From: Sphingomonas nostoxanthinifaciens
GTDB lineage: Bacteria; Pseudomonadota; Alphaproteobacteria; Sphingomonadales; Sphingomonadaceae
Direction: 5' to 3'
NCBI RefSeq assembly: GCF_019930585.1
Contig: NZ_CP082839.1
Location: 1,550,001 to 1,614,000 of the forward strand
Length of the DNA stretch: 64,000 nucleotides
Below, in pieces: positions 15,600-23,040 of this stretch. The notes below the pieces were generated by a model. It was not told where the DNA came from and searched no databases. It saw only the letters and a program-made list of their open reading frames with translations. How positions within the stretch are numbered: the stretch's first letter is position 1; each line of letters starts with the position of its first letter. Made by a program: the position numbers and the translations under genes.

Positions 15600-16364
15600 T
15601 CAGCCCTCTCGCGCCTTGGCGGCGAATGCGTTGACCTTGAGCAACGTGTCTTCGAACCGGCCCTCGGCTTCGGCGAAGCGCAGGAAGTGGACCTGCTTCA
15701 CCAAGATTTCGCGCGGGGTCGGCTGCTGCGCGAGCAGGCCCATCACCTCGTCGATGAAATCGTCGAGCGGCAGATAGCCTTCGCGGCTTTCCTGCCCCGG
15801 CGTGAGCCCGGTCTGCACTGCCGGCGGCGCAAGCTCGATCACCTCGACCCGATCCTTGAGAACCTCGCGCAGCGCGACCGTATAGGAATGGATCGCGGCC
15901 TTGGTCGCATTGTAGGTCGGCGTGCTGGTCAGCGGCACGAAGGCGAGGCCCGACGTGACGTTGACGATCGCCGCGTCGGGCTGGCCGACGAGATGGTCGA
16001 TCAGCGCGTTGGTCAGGCGGATCGGGCCGAGCAGGTTGGTGGTGATCGTCGCCTCGGCATCGGCGAGGTCACGGCGCGCGTCGAGCGCCTCGAAGCGCAT
16101 GATGCCGGCATTGTTGACCAGCACGTTGAGGCCGGGATGTTCGGCGATCAGCCATTGGGCGAAGGCGTCGATCGCCTCGGCGCTTTCCACGTCGAGCGCC
16201 ATCGCATGCATGTTCGGACGGCCTGCGATCGTGCGCTGCAGCGCCTCCTGCCGCCGGCCAGCGACGATCACGACATTGCCCTGATCGTGCAGGCGATGCG
16301 CGAGCGCCTCGCCGATGCCCGAGCCGCCGCCGGTGATCAGGATGGTGTTGCCGGTCTGCTTCAT
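15600..16364 (-). CDS. Short-chain dehydrogenase (DltE-like)
   Basis: A 254-residue SDR with TGGGSGIG (residues 11-18), the NADP-favouring AGRRQEAL, VNNAGIM, Ser in VNVTSGLA, and YNATKAAIHSYT with catalytic Tyr and Lys. The C-terminal part (LAPPAVQTGLTPGQESREGYLPLDDFIDEVM) is characteristic of the DltE/YkvO-like subgroup of uncharacterised oxidoreductases. It is divergent from an HxlR regulator with 101 bp between starts, which is the usual arrangement of a redox-responsive regulator and its target. Confidence 0.92.
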   Translation of the reverse strand: MKQTGNTILITGGGSGIGEALAHRLHDQGNVVIVAGRRQEALQRTIAGRPNMHAMALDVESAEAIDAFAQWLIAEHPGLNVLVNNAGIMRFEALDARRDLADAEATITTNLLGPIRLTNALIDHLVGQPDAAIVNVTSGLAFVPLTSTPTYNATKAAIHSYTVALREVLKDRVEVIELAPPAVQTGLTPGQESREGYLPLDDFIDEVMGLLAQQPTPREILVKQVHFLRFAEAEGRFEDTLLKVNAFAAKAREG

Positions 16365-16415
16365 CTGAATGCTCCCAGAGGTTGAGGCCGCCTATTTATC
16401 GCGTCACGCACCGAT

Positions 16416-16448
16416 GGTAAGAAGGCACCGAATATATCCATACTTACC
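16416..16448. promoter_or_regulatory. Inverted repeat, candidate HxlR operator
   Basis: GGTAAG (16416-16421) and CTTACC (16443-16448) flank 21 bases of AT-richer sequence in the divergent SDR/HxlR region. HxlR-type regulators bind dyads in such gaps, so autoregulation together with control of the SDR gene is the likely meaning. Confidence 0.45.
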
Positions 16449-16465
16449 TGAAAGAGAGCGTCGCC

Positions 16466-16888
16466 ATGTCGAGCCTGCCGTTCAGCGAAGCGACGATCCG
16501 CAAGGCGCGCCGTATTGCCGAGACGATCCCGCCCACCGACTGCGATCCGAAGGTGGAGGCGCTGGTGAACGACCTGATCGGGCAGGTCGCGGACAAGTGG
16601 ACGATGCTGATCCTCGAGGTGCTGGAGGAGCAGGGCGAGCAGCGTTTCACCCAGCTTGCACGACAGGTGAGCGGGATCAGCCAGAAGATGCTGACGCAGA
16701 CGTTGCGCCGAATGGAGCGGGACGGATTGGTGACGCGCACCGTCCACGCCGTGGTGCCGCCGCGCGTCGACTACCGCCTGACCGAACTGGGTGCGAGCCT
16801 CGGCGCTGCGTTTTGCGGCGTCTGGATCTGGGCGGAGGCGAACCTCGCGCGGGTGGAGGATTCGCGCAAGACGTTCGACGCGGGGTGA
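16466..16888 (+). CDS. HxlR-family winged-helix regulator
   Basis: A 140-residue regulator with a single HxlR/DUF24 winged helix. DKWTMLILEVLEEQGEQRFTQLARQVSGISQKMLTQTLRRMERDGLVTR is the defining core, followed by the wing VPPRVDYRLTELG. No Cys occurs near the first helix in the usual redox position (CDPKVEALVND has Cys29 further upstream), so redox sensing through that residue is possible but unproven. Its target is probably the divergent SDR gene. Confidence 0.92.
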   Translation: MSSLPFSEATIRKARRIAETIPPTDCDPKVEALVNDLIGQVADKWTMLILEVLEEQGEQRFTQLARQVSGISQKMLTQTLRRMERDGLVTRTVHAVVPPRVDYRLTELGASLGAAFCGVWIWAEANLARVEDSRKTFDAG

Positions 16889-16910
16889 TGGCTATCGGCA
16901 GGTAGCCGGC

Positions 16911-17384
16911 TCAGGCGGGCGCCTGCGCTGCACCGCCCTGGATCCGGGCGCGCGCCGACATGAACGGACCCTCCGGCTGTCGTGCGGGCGCGAATAGCTG
17001 GAGGCCGACCGGGTCGGGCATGGCGACGTACAGCGCTTCGATGCCGCCCCGCGCGTGATAGGTTTCGTGCCAGAAGCCGGCGCCGGCCGAGAGTTCGCGG
17101 ACGCTTCGCCACCAATCGGCGTGCGGCTCGCTGCGCGTGAACTGCTCCAGCGCGTCGAGATCGCGCCAATACTGGCGGAAGCCGAAATGCGACAGGCTGA
17201 ACATCATGCCTTCGTGCGCCAGCAGGCCTTCGGGCCGTTCGCGCGAGATCCCGTTCAGGCCTGGGCCGATCCGCCGCAAGGCGCGCAGGCCGCGCCATCC
17301 CCGGGTCCGGAAGCCGAGCATGATCATGACGAGATCGGGGTAATCCGATAGGTCGACCGACTGGCGGTTGATGGCGGCTTGCAT
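16911..17384 (-). CDS. DUF4188 family protein
   Basis: A 157-residue protein of the DUF4188 family, which is distantly related to small monooxygenase-like and aldoxime-dehydratase-associated alpha/beta barrels. The recognisable parts are LVMIMLGFRTRGWRGL near residue 20, FGFRQYWRDLDALEQFTRS, DWWRSV and FWHETYHARGGIEALYVAMPDPVGL. No enzymatic function has been established for the family as far as I know. It is divergent from a TetR gene, and two direct repeats fill the short gap, so it is the probable target of that repressor. Confidence 0.75.
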   Translation of the reverse strand: MQAAINRQSVDLSDYPDLVMIMLGFRTRGWRGLRALRRIGPGLNGISRERPEGLLAHEGMMFSLSHFGFRQYWRDLDALEQFTRSEPHADWWRSVRELSAGAGFWHETYHARGGIEALYVAMPDPVGLQLFAPARQPEGPFMSARARIQGGAAQAPA

Positions 17385-17403
17385 ATTCGGTCTCCACGCT
17401 GCT

Positions 17404-17444
17404 TACGATGTAAACATAGTCAAGTGAGTGTACGCTGTAAACAT
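17404..17444. promoter_or_regulatory. Paired direct repeats, candidate TetR operators overlapping the tetR start
   Basis: TACGATGTAAACAT (17404-17417) and TACGCTGTAAACAT (17431-17444) are 13/14 identical and spaced 27 bp apart. The first sits within the dyad TTAC-GAT-GTAA. The second includes the first two bases of the TetR ATG. They occupy most of the gap between the DUF4188 and TetR genes. Confidence 0.65.
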
Positions 17445-18006
17445 GCCCGACGAAATTATTCCCGACCTGCGCGCGCGCCTGATGGCCGCGGCGCTGGCCG
17501 CGCTGGAGCGGGGCGAGGATGTGGGATTACGGGCGGTGGCGCGCGATGCGGGCGTGTCGGCGATGGCGCCCTATCGCCATTTCCGCGACAAGGCCGCCTT
17601 GCTGGCGGCGGTGGCGATGCGCGGCTTCGACGATCTTCGCACCGTCCTGCTCGCGGCCGACGCCACACCGGATGCGCGCGATGCGCTGCTGGCACAGGGC
17701 GAGGCCTATCTCGCTTTCGCGCGCGCGCGCCCGGCTTTGTTCCGGCTGATGTTCGCGGGTCACGATGGCGGACCGCCGCCGGTCGAGGACAATGCCTATG
17801 GCGTGATGGTGCGGCGGATCAAACAACTCGCGCCGGTCGATCTGGAGGCGGCGACGCTCGCCTGCTGGTCGGCGGTTCATGGCATGGCGACGCTCGCACT
17901 CGACGGCGGCCTTCCGGCCGGCGGCTCGCCGCACGAACGGACCGCGCTCAAGCTGATCGTCGCGGGGCTGGCCAGTCCGGCGTGCCTTATTGATCCGACG
18001 CCGTGA
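17443..18006 (+). CDS. TetR-family transcriptional regulator
   Basis: A 187-residue TetR regulator. The N-terminal helix-turn-helix lies at about residues 8-55 (VGLRAVARDAGVSAMAPYRHFRDKAALLAAVA), and the C-terminal ligand domain contains the WHG-type motif (ACWSAVHGMATLALDGGL) of the TetR_C_13/WHG subgroup. ATG 17443 is chosen. GTG or ATG starts further upstream would disrupt the operator repeats. The leader is very short or absent, so translation may be leaderless. Its 3' end overlaps the convergent HxlR gene by 20 bases. Confidence 0.9.
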   Translation: MPDEIIPDLRARLMAAALAALERGEDVGLRAVARDAGVSAMAPYRHFRDKAALLAAVAMRGFDDLRTVLLAADATPDARDALLAQGEAYLAFARARPALFRLMFAGHDGGPPPVEDNAYGVMVRRIKQLAPVDLEAATLACWSAVHGMATLALDGGLPAGGSPHERTALKLIVAGLASPACLIDPTP

Positions 18007-18385
18007 CGGTACGGCGCGATGTCGGCCGGGTGCCGAGCTGGTCCAGCGCCTCGGCATTGCCGCGCCCCCATTCGTAGAGCAGTTCGATCGGCTCGACGAA
18101 GCGCTCCCCGAGCGGCGTCAGGCGATATTCGACCGCGGGCGGGACGCTGTTCTGCACAATGCGGGTGACGAGGCCGCTGGCCTCCATCTCGCGCAAGGTC
18201 TGCGTCAGCATCTTCTTGGAGATGCCCGGCACGCTTCGATGCAGCACGCCGGTGCGCGCCGCGCCGTCGTGGCGGGCATGGAGGACGTGCAGGATCATGC
18301 TCGTCCACTTGGTCGCGAACAGTTCGAGTACGCGCCGCGGCGCGCAATCCTCGCGCCAGTCGTCATCGGAAGAAAATGCGGTCAT
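17987..18385 (-). CDS. HxlR-family winged-helix regulator
   Basis: A 132-residue HxlR regulator. The core reads FATKWTSMILHVL, then HRSVPGISKKMLTQTLREMEASGLVTR and the wing VPPAVEYRLTPLGERF. DWREDCAPRRVLELF places Cys14 just before the first helix, the location used for thiol or aldehyde sensing in HypR/YodB-type members. It is divergent from the PRISE-type reductase gene at 18485, with GGTTACC at 18389-18395 in the gap. That reductase is its probable target. Confidence 0.9.
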   Translation of the reverse strand: MTAFSSDDDWREDCAPRRVLELFATKWTSMILHVLHARHDGAARTGVLHRSVPGISKKMLTQTLREMEASGLVTRIVQNSVPPAVEYRLTPLGERFVEPIELLYEWGRGNAEALDQLGTRPTSRRTVTASDQ

Positions 18386-18484
18386 GCTGGTTACCTGAAG
18401 GTGCCTATGTCCCTGAACGGTGCCGTCTAGAACCGCGCGCGTCGGCTGACTAGTTGGGGCATCTGACAGCAAGGAAGAAGCGGC

Positions 18485-19549
18485 ATGGCCGGTACGGCAT
18501 TGGTAGTGGGTGCAAGCGGCATCGTCGGCGGTGCCACCGCGAGGTTGCTCCGGCAGGAAGGCTGGACTGTTCACGGCCTCGCGCGGCGTCCGGTGGCGCA
18601 GGCCGGCGTCGCGCCTGTCGCTGCCGATCTTCAGGATGCACAGGCGACCGCGGCCGCGTTGGCGGGGCTGCGGCCCGATGCCGTCTTCATCACCACATGG
18701 CTGCGGCAGGACAGCGAGGCGGAGAATATCCGCGTCAATTCCGCGATGGTCCGCAATCTGCTTGACGGGCTGCGCAGCGCCGGCGCGCCGCCACGCCACG
18801 TCGCGCTGGTGACGGGGCTGAAACATTATCTCGGACCGTTCGAGGCCTATGGAAAGGGCGCGCTGCCGCAGACCCCGTTTCGCGAAGAGCAGGGCCGGCT
18901 CGACGTCGACAATTTCTATTATGCGCAGGAGGATGAGGTCTTCGCCGCCGCCGCGCGCGACGGCTTCACCTGGAGCGTGCATCGCCCGCACACCGTGATC
19001 GGCAAGGCGGTCGGCAATGCGATGAATATGGGCACGACGCTCGCCGTCTATGCCACGCTCTGCCGCGAGACCGGCCGCCCCTTCCGTTTCCCGGGCTCGC
19101 CCGCGCAGTGGGACGGGCTGACCGACATGACCGACGCCGCATTGCTCGCCCGCCATCTGCTGTGGGCGACCGAGACGCCGGCGGCCGCGAACGAGGCGTT
19201 CAACGTCGTCAATGGCGACGTCTTCCGCTGGAAGTGGATGTGGGGGCGGATCGCCGACTGGTTCGGGCTGGAGCCCGCACCGTTCGACGGCACGATCGTG
19301 CCGCTCGAGCAGCAGATGGCGGATGACGCACCGATCTGGCGGCGTATCGCCGAACGCGACGGGCTGGCGGAGGTCGATCTCGGGCGTCTTGCCTCGCCCT
19401 GGCACACCGACGCCGATCTCGGCCGGCCGATCGAGGTCGTGACCGACATGGGGAAAAGCCGCCGGATGGGCTTCACCGCCTACCAGCCGACCGACGATGC
19501 CTTCATCCGCCTGTTCGAGCAGCTGCGCGCGGAGCGGCTCATTCCCTAG
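18485..19549 (+). CDS. PRISE-type (progesterone 5-beta-reductase/iridoid-synthase-like) SDR
   Basis: A 354-residue extended SDR. The cofactor motif is VVGASGIVGG near residue 7, with basic residues after the second strand (GLARRP) for NADPH. Instead of the classical YxxxK it has NFYYAQED near residue 140 and WSVHRPHTVIG, hallmarks of the progesterone-5-beta-reductase/iridoid synthase (PRISE) group that reduces activated enones. A separate Lys in TGLKHYLG fits the same scheme. Bacterial members probably detoxify enones. It is divergent from an HxlR gene, consistent with electrophile-induced expression. Confidence 0.82.
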   Translation: MAGTALVVGASGIVGGATARLLRQEGWTVHGLARRPVAQAGVAPVAADLQDAQATAAALAGLRPDAVFITTWLRQDSEAENIRVNSAMVRNLLDGLRSAGAPPRHVALVTGLKHYLGPFEAYGKGALPQTPFREEQGRLDVDNFYYAQEDEVFAAAARDGFTWSVHRPHTVIGKAVGNAMNMGTTLAVYATLCRETGRPFRFPGSPAQWDGLTDMTDAALLARHLLWATETPAAANEAFNVVNGDVFRWKWMWGRIADWFGLEPAPFDGTIVPLEQQMADDAPIWRRIAERDGLAEVDLGRLASPWHTDADLGRPIEVVTDMGKSRRMGFTAYQPTDDAFIRLFEQLRAERLIP

Positions 19550-19612
19550 CGGCCGCCCATCTGATCTTCCTTCGCGACGGGATCGGACACTCCGATCGAC
19601 GGTTGTCGGCGC

Positions 19613-20380
19613 ATGAGAAGCATGCATCTGTTCCTGCGCAATCGCTCGATCGCCGAACTGACCGATGCCGAACGCGACGGGCTGGAACAGGCGATCAGCG
19701 AACGGCGGCACGTGCCCGCGCGGGTGACGTTGGTCGATCGCGGCCAACGGCTCCGGTACAGCACGATGCTGATCTCGGGCTTCATGATCCGCTATATCGA
19801 CGATCTCGACGGGCATCGTCAGGTGGTGGCGTTCCACGTGCCGGGCGATTTCGTCGATCTGCACGGCTACCCGCTCCAGGTGCTGGATCATGCGGTGGCG
19901 ACGCTCACCGAGGTCGAGATCGCGCTCGTTCCGCACGATGCCCTGAAGCGGTTGACCGAAGGCGACGCGGAGTTCGCCCGCAAGCTGTGGGCGTCCACCT
20001 TGCTCGACGCCGCCATCCATCGCGAGTGGCTGTTCCGGCTGGGTCGGCTCGGCGCGGTGGGTCGGGTGGCGCATTTCTTCGCGGAGACCAACGCCCGCTT
20101 ATGTGCCATCGGACTGAGCGATGGGACGGCCTACGATCTCCGCATCACCCAGAACGACCTTTCCGAAATTACCGGCCTGACGAGCATTCACGTCAATCGC
20201 GTGCTCCGTATGCTGCGGGAAGAGGGGATTTGCGTCTTTCGGGGATCGCGCGTCGACATTCTCGATCGTTCGCGTCTCGAACGGCTCGGCCAGTTCGATC
20301 CTGCCTATCTGTATCTGAAGGATCCGCTCACGCCCTTCGAACCGATGCCGACCACTCGAAAGGAACATGCTGATGAGTGA
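19613..20380 (+). CDS. Crp/Fnr-family regulator
   Basis: A 255-residue Crp/Fnr protein. A cyclic-nucleotide-like beta roll occupies about residues 10-120 (FHVPGDFVDLHGYPLQVLD), followed by the dimer helix and a Crp-type winged helix with the recognition segment ITQNDLSEITGLTSIHVNRVLRMLREEG. There is no N-terminal cysteine cluster, so it is not an oxygen-sensing Fnr. The group is common in Sphingomonads with unknown ligands. Its last codons overlap the start of the next small gene, so the two are coupled. Confidence 0.88.
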   Translation: MRSMHLFLRNRSIAELTDAERDGLEQAISERRHVPARVTLVDRGQRLRYSTMLISGFMIRYIDDLDGHRQVVAFHVPGDFVDLHGYPLQVLDHAVATLTEVEIALVPHDALKRLTEGDAEFARKLWASTLLDAAIHREWLFRLGRLGAVGRVAHFFAETNARLCAIGLSDGTAYDLRITQNDLSEITGLTSIHVNRVLRMLREEGICVFRGSRVDILDRSRLERLGQFDPAYLYLKDPLTPFEPMPTTRKEHADE

Positions 20381-20564
20381 CCATAACCCCAATGACGGCC
20401 CGTTCGACACCGGCGGCAAGGCGGTCGCCGAGGAAGGCATCGTCCTCCTCGACGGGCCCGACGGCATCGCGATCTCGCTCACCCCCGATGCGGCGGAGGA
20501 GACGGGCAGCAGCCTGATCGAAGCCGCGCGGGCCGCACGCGATCAGGCGACGCCCGATCGCTGA
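20373..20564 (+). CDS. Small conserved hypothetical protein
   Basis: A 63-residue acidic protein beginning MSDHNPNDGPFDTGGKAV. The middle part (EGIVLLDGPDGIAISLTPDAAEETGSSL) predicts a beta hairpin and one helix. There are no membrane segments. ATG 20373 is preferred over ATG 20367 because AGGA at 20361-20364 lies eight bases from the former and only two from the latter. It overlaps the Crp/Fnr gene by eight bases, so translational coupling is likely. Similar small proteins occur in Sphingomonads without a known role. Confidence 0.7.
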   Translation: MSDHNPNDGPFDTGGKAVAEEGIVLLDGPDGIAISLTPDAAEETGSSLIEAARAARDQATPDR

Positions 20565-20588
20565 ACGGGAGGTGCGCCGAGGCGTGCC

Positions 20589-21416
20589 TCAACTGCGGAT
20601 GAAGTCGAGCAGATCGCGATTGATGACGTCGGCGTGGGTCGTCGGCATTCCGTGCGGCAGGCCGGGATAGGAGATCAGCCGGCCCCCCTTGAGCAGCTTG
20701 ACCGATCGCGCCCCGGTGGTGGGGAACGGGCAGATCTGGTCGTCCTCGCCGTGCATCACCAGCACCGGAACCTCGATCGCCGCGAGATCGTCGTAGAATT
20801 CGGTTTCGGACAACACCCGCACACATTCCCATTGGGCGATGGCGGCGCCCATCATGCCCTGTCGCCACCAATTGTCGCGGATGCCCTGCGACACGGCCGC
20901 GCCCTCGCGATTGAAGCCGTAGAACGGGATCGTGATGTCCTGATAGAATTGCGCGCGATGATAGGCGGTGCCGTCGCGTATGCCGTCGACCACCGATTTG
21001 GGGACGCCATCGGGATTGCGTTCGGACTGCATGAAGGTCGGCGGAATCGCGCTGATGAGGACGGCCTTGGCGACGCGTCCCTTTCCGTAGGTCGCGACAT
21101 AGCGTGTCACCTCGCCGCCGCCGGTCGAATGGCCGATGTGGATGGCATTGGTCAGGCCCAGCTTCTCGACCACCGCGAAGGCGTCGGCGGCGTAGGTGTC
21201 CATGTCATGCCCGTCCGCCGTCTGGCTCGACCGGCCGTGGCCGCGGCGATCATGCGCGATCACGCGATAGCCCTGCGCGAGAAAGAACATCAGCTGGCTG
21301 TCCCAATCGTCCGCGCTCAGCGGCCAGCCGTGATGGAAGAACAGGGGCTGGGCCTCCTTTGGCCCCCAATCCTTGTAGAAGATTTCGGTGCCGTCGGCGG
21401 TCGTGATCGTCGCCAT
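20589..21416 (-). CDS. Alpha/beta hydrolase (cofactor-free haloperoxidase-type)
   Basis: A 275-residue alpha/beta-hydrolase fold protein close to non-heme chloro/bromoperoxidases and aryl esterases. It has the oxyanion-hole HHGWPLSADDWD, the nucleophile elbow GHSTGGG (Ser near 96), the acid in LVMHGEDDQICPF and the catalytic His in LPHGMPTTH. Members show perhydrolase activity with carboxylic acids and hydrogen peroxide, but their physiological role is usually ester hydrolysis. It lies 16 bp after the DyP peroxidase gene on the same strand, so it may be the last gene of a peroxide-related operon. Confidence 0.9.
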   Translation of the reverse strand: MATITTADGTEIFYKDWGPKEAQPLFFHHGWPLSADDWDSQLMFFLAQGYRVIAHDRRGHGRSSQTADGHDMDTYAADAFAVVEKLGLTNAIHIGHSTGGGEVTRYVATYGKGRVAKAVLISAIPPTFMQSERNPDGVPKSVVDGIRDGTAYHRAQFYQDITIPFYGFNREGAAVSQGIRDNWWRQGMMGAAIAQWECVRVLSETEFYDDLAAIEVPVLVMHGEDDQICPFPTTGARSVKLLKGGRLISYPGLPHGMPTTHADVINRDLLDFIRS

Positions 21417-21432
21417 CGTCTGCGCCTCTCAA

Positions 21433-23040
21433 TCAATCGGGAGGAACGGCTTCCATCCCTTCATCGTCGATGTGGCCGGGCGACGGCAGCGCGGCGAGGT
21501 AACGGAGCGCCGCCATGCTCGGCAGGAAGAAATAGTCGCCGCCGACCATCTGGATGTAAGTCTCCACATCCACCCGGCGGCGCAGCACGCCGTCGCGCAC
21601 CGTCATCGTACCCTTCGGGCCGAGCAAGGGATCGGTTTCGTCGTACAGGGTCGCGAAATTGTGGTTGAGCAGCCACGTCTGCTGCACGAACTCGAACTGC
21701 CGCCCGATGTCGGTATTGAGGCAGATGAACAGCAGGCCGCGATCGACCCCGTCGTCGGTGCGCGGATCGGCGATGGTCGTGCCATATTTGCGCCCGCGCC
21801 GCAGGATGCGGTGGTTGTTCGCCGCCTGCAGCAGCGTTTCCTTCTGGCTCTTGTCGGGTGCGAGGCCGTCGCGCGGATTGGCGCGGCGGACGTGCGAGCC
21901 GACCGGGCAGCCATGGCCGTGCCGGTCGCGATCGAAGAAGCCGAATGCATTGTCGCCGCTCGCCACCAGCGTGCCCTTGGGGCAGAGCAAGGCACCGTCC
22001 TGATCGCGCCCGACCGCGCGCTCGGCCAGCCAATCGGCGGTGACATGCGCGGAATTGGTGGGATCGCGCTGGCGGATATGATCGGCGCCCGCATCCAGCG
22101 AATTCCAGAAGGCGGCGACATTCTGCTTTAGTTCGCGCACGACGATGTAGCTGCCCTCGAAACCCAGATCGAGAAAGCCGTCTGCCAGCGGATGCGGGCG
22201 CAGGCCGGCATCGGCCGCTTTCTCGAGCGGGGGCGCCATCGGGGTTGGTGGCAGTTCGTGATGGCTGTTGACGAAGCCCAGCAGCACGTCGCCCAGCGGG
22301 ATGCCGTGCATCGTGTCTTTGTCGGGCGGAACGACCGCCGCGGCATCGAACGGCACCGGCTGCGAAACGCCGTCGGCAAAGCCAAAATGCTCGCGGGCGA
22401 TGCCTTTTTCGTCGAGGCGCAGAAACAGCGGCAGGGTGTGGACGATCGCGATCTGGTGCGCGGTCAGCATCGCCTCGACCTCGGCAGCCCATTGCTCCAC
22501 CTTGTCCTCGGTCGCGTCGTAGAGCAGCAGCAGCGCGTGGACGGTCAGCGCCGTCGTGATCGGCTCCTCCTGATGTCCGGTCGCCGTCTTGGCCTTGTGC
22601 GCGACACCGGCGGCGCTTTTCATCGGCCCGCGCTGGGCTGTGTTGGCGCTCCAGCGCGGGCCATCGGGAATGACGGTTTCCTGCCATTCGCCGTTGCGGC
22701 GGTCGCCGAGGCGGCGGAGGCGATCCTCCTGCATCATGCCTTCGCGAAACGGAGCGGCGAAGCTGTCGAGCGCGGCATGCGCCAGCCCCATCTTCGTAAG
22801 GCCGGCATGCGCGAAGGCGAGTGCGGTGGCGCGCGCCTCCTTGCCGCCCGCATTGGTGACCGGCGCGATCGTCTCCAGCGCCGCCAGCCACGCGCCGCTG
22901 CCGATTCCCTCCCACTGAAAGTCCAGCATCAGCGCCCGGCCCGTGGGGAGGTCCGCGAAGCCGCTGACAACCAGGCCCTGCGTCGCGGCGTCGTGCGGCG
23001 GCGCAAGCTTCCAGCTGCCGGTCACAGGTCGTCGATCCAT
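21433..23040 (-). CDS. DyP-type heme peroxidase (large form)
   Basis: A 535-residue DyP-type peroxidase, longer than the usual 300-450 residues and so like the large C/V class. The distal GxxDG motif is GFADGVSQP (Asp223). The proximal heme ligand is His383 in GSHVRRANPRD. LLFICLNTDIGRQFEFVQ is the usual C-terminal barrel strand. It has no signal peptide. DyP enzymes oxidise bulky aromatics with hydrogen peroxide. ATG 23040 overlaps the upstream membrane-protein stop by 19 bases, so the two are coupled. The partner is described at 23022-24461. Confidence 0.92.
   Translation of the reverse strand: MDRRPVTGSWKLAPPHDAATQGLVVSGFADLPTGRALMLDFQWEGIGSGAWLAALETIAPVTNAGGKEARATALAFAHAGLTKMGLAHAALDSFAAPFREGMMQEDRLRRLGDRRNGEWQETVIPDGPRWSANTAQRGPMKSAAGVAHKAKTATGHQEEPITTALTVHALLLLYDATEDKVEQWAAEVEAMLTAHQIAIVHTLPLFLRLDEKGIAREHFGFADGVSQPVPFDAAAVVPPDKDTMHGIPLGDVLLGFVNSHHELPPTPMAPPLEKAADAGLRPHPLADGFLDLGFEGSYIVVRELKQNVAAFWNSLDAGADHIRQRDPTNSAHVTADWLAERAVGRDQDGALLCPKGTLVASGDNAFGFFDRDRHGHGCPVGSHVRRANPRDGLAPDKSQKETLLQAANNHRILRRGRKYGTTIADPRTDDGVDRGLLFICLNTDIGRQFEFVQQTWLLNHNFATLYDETDPLLGPKGTMTVRDGVLRRRVDVETYIQMVGGDYFFLPSMAALRYLAALPSPGHIDDEGMEAVPPD

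Noticed and set aside
17987..20074. A very long minus-strand frame covering the PRISE and Crp genes
   Set aside because: Only its last 132 codons (from ATG 18385) form a recognisable HxlR protein. The rest is antisense shadow of the PRISE reductase and Crp genes.
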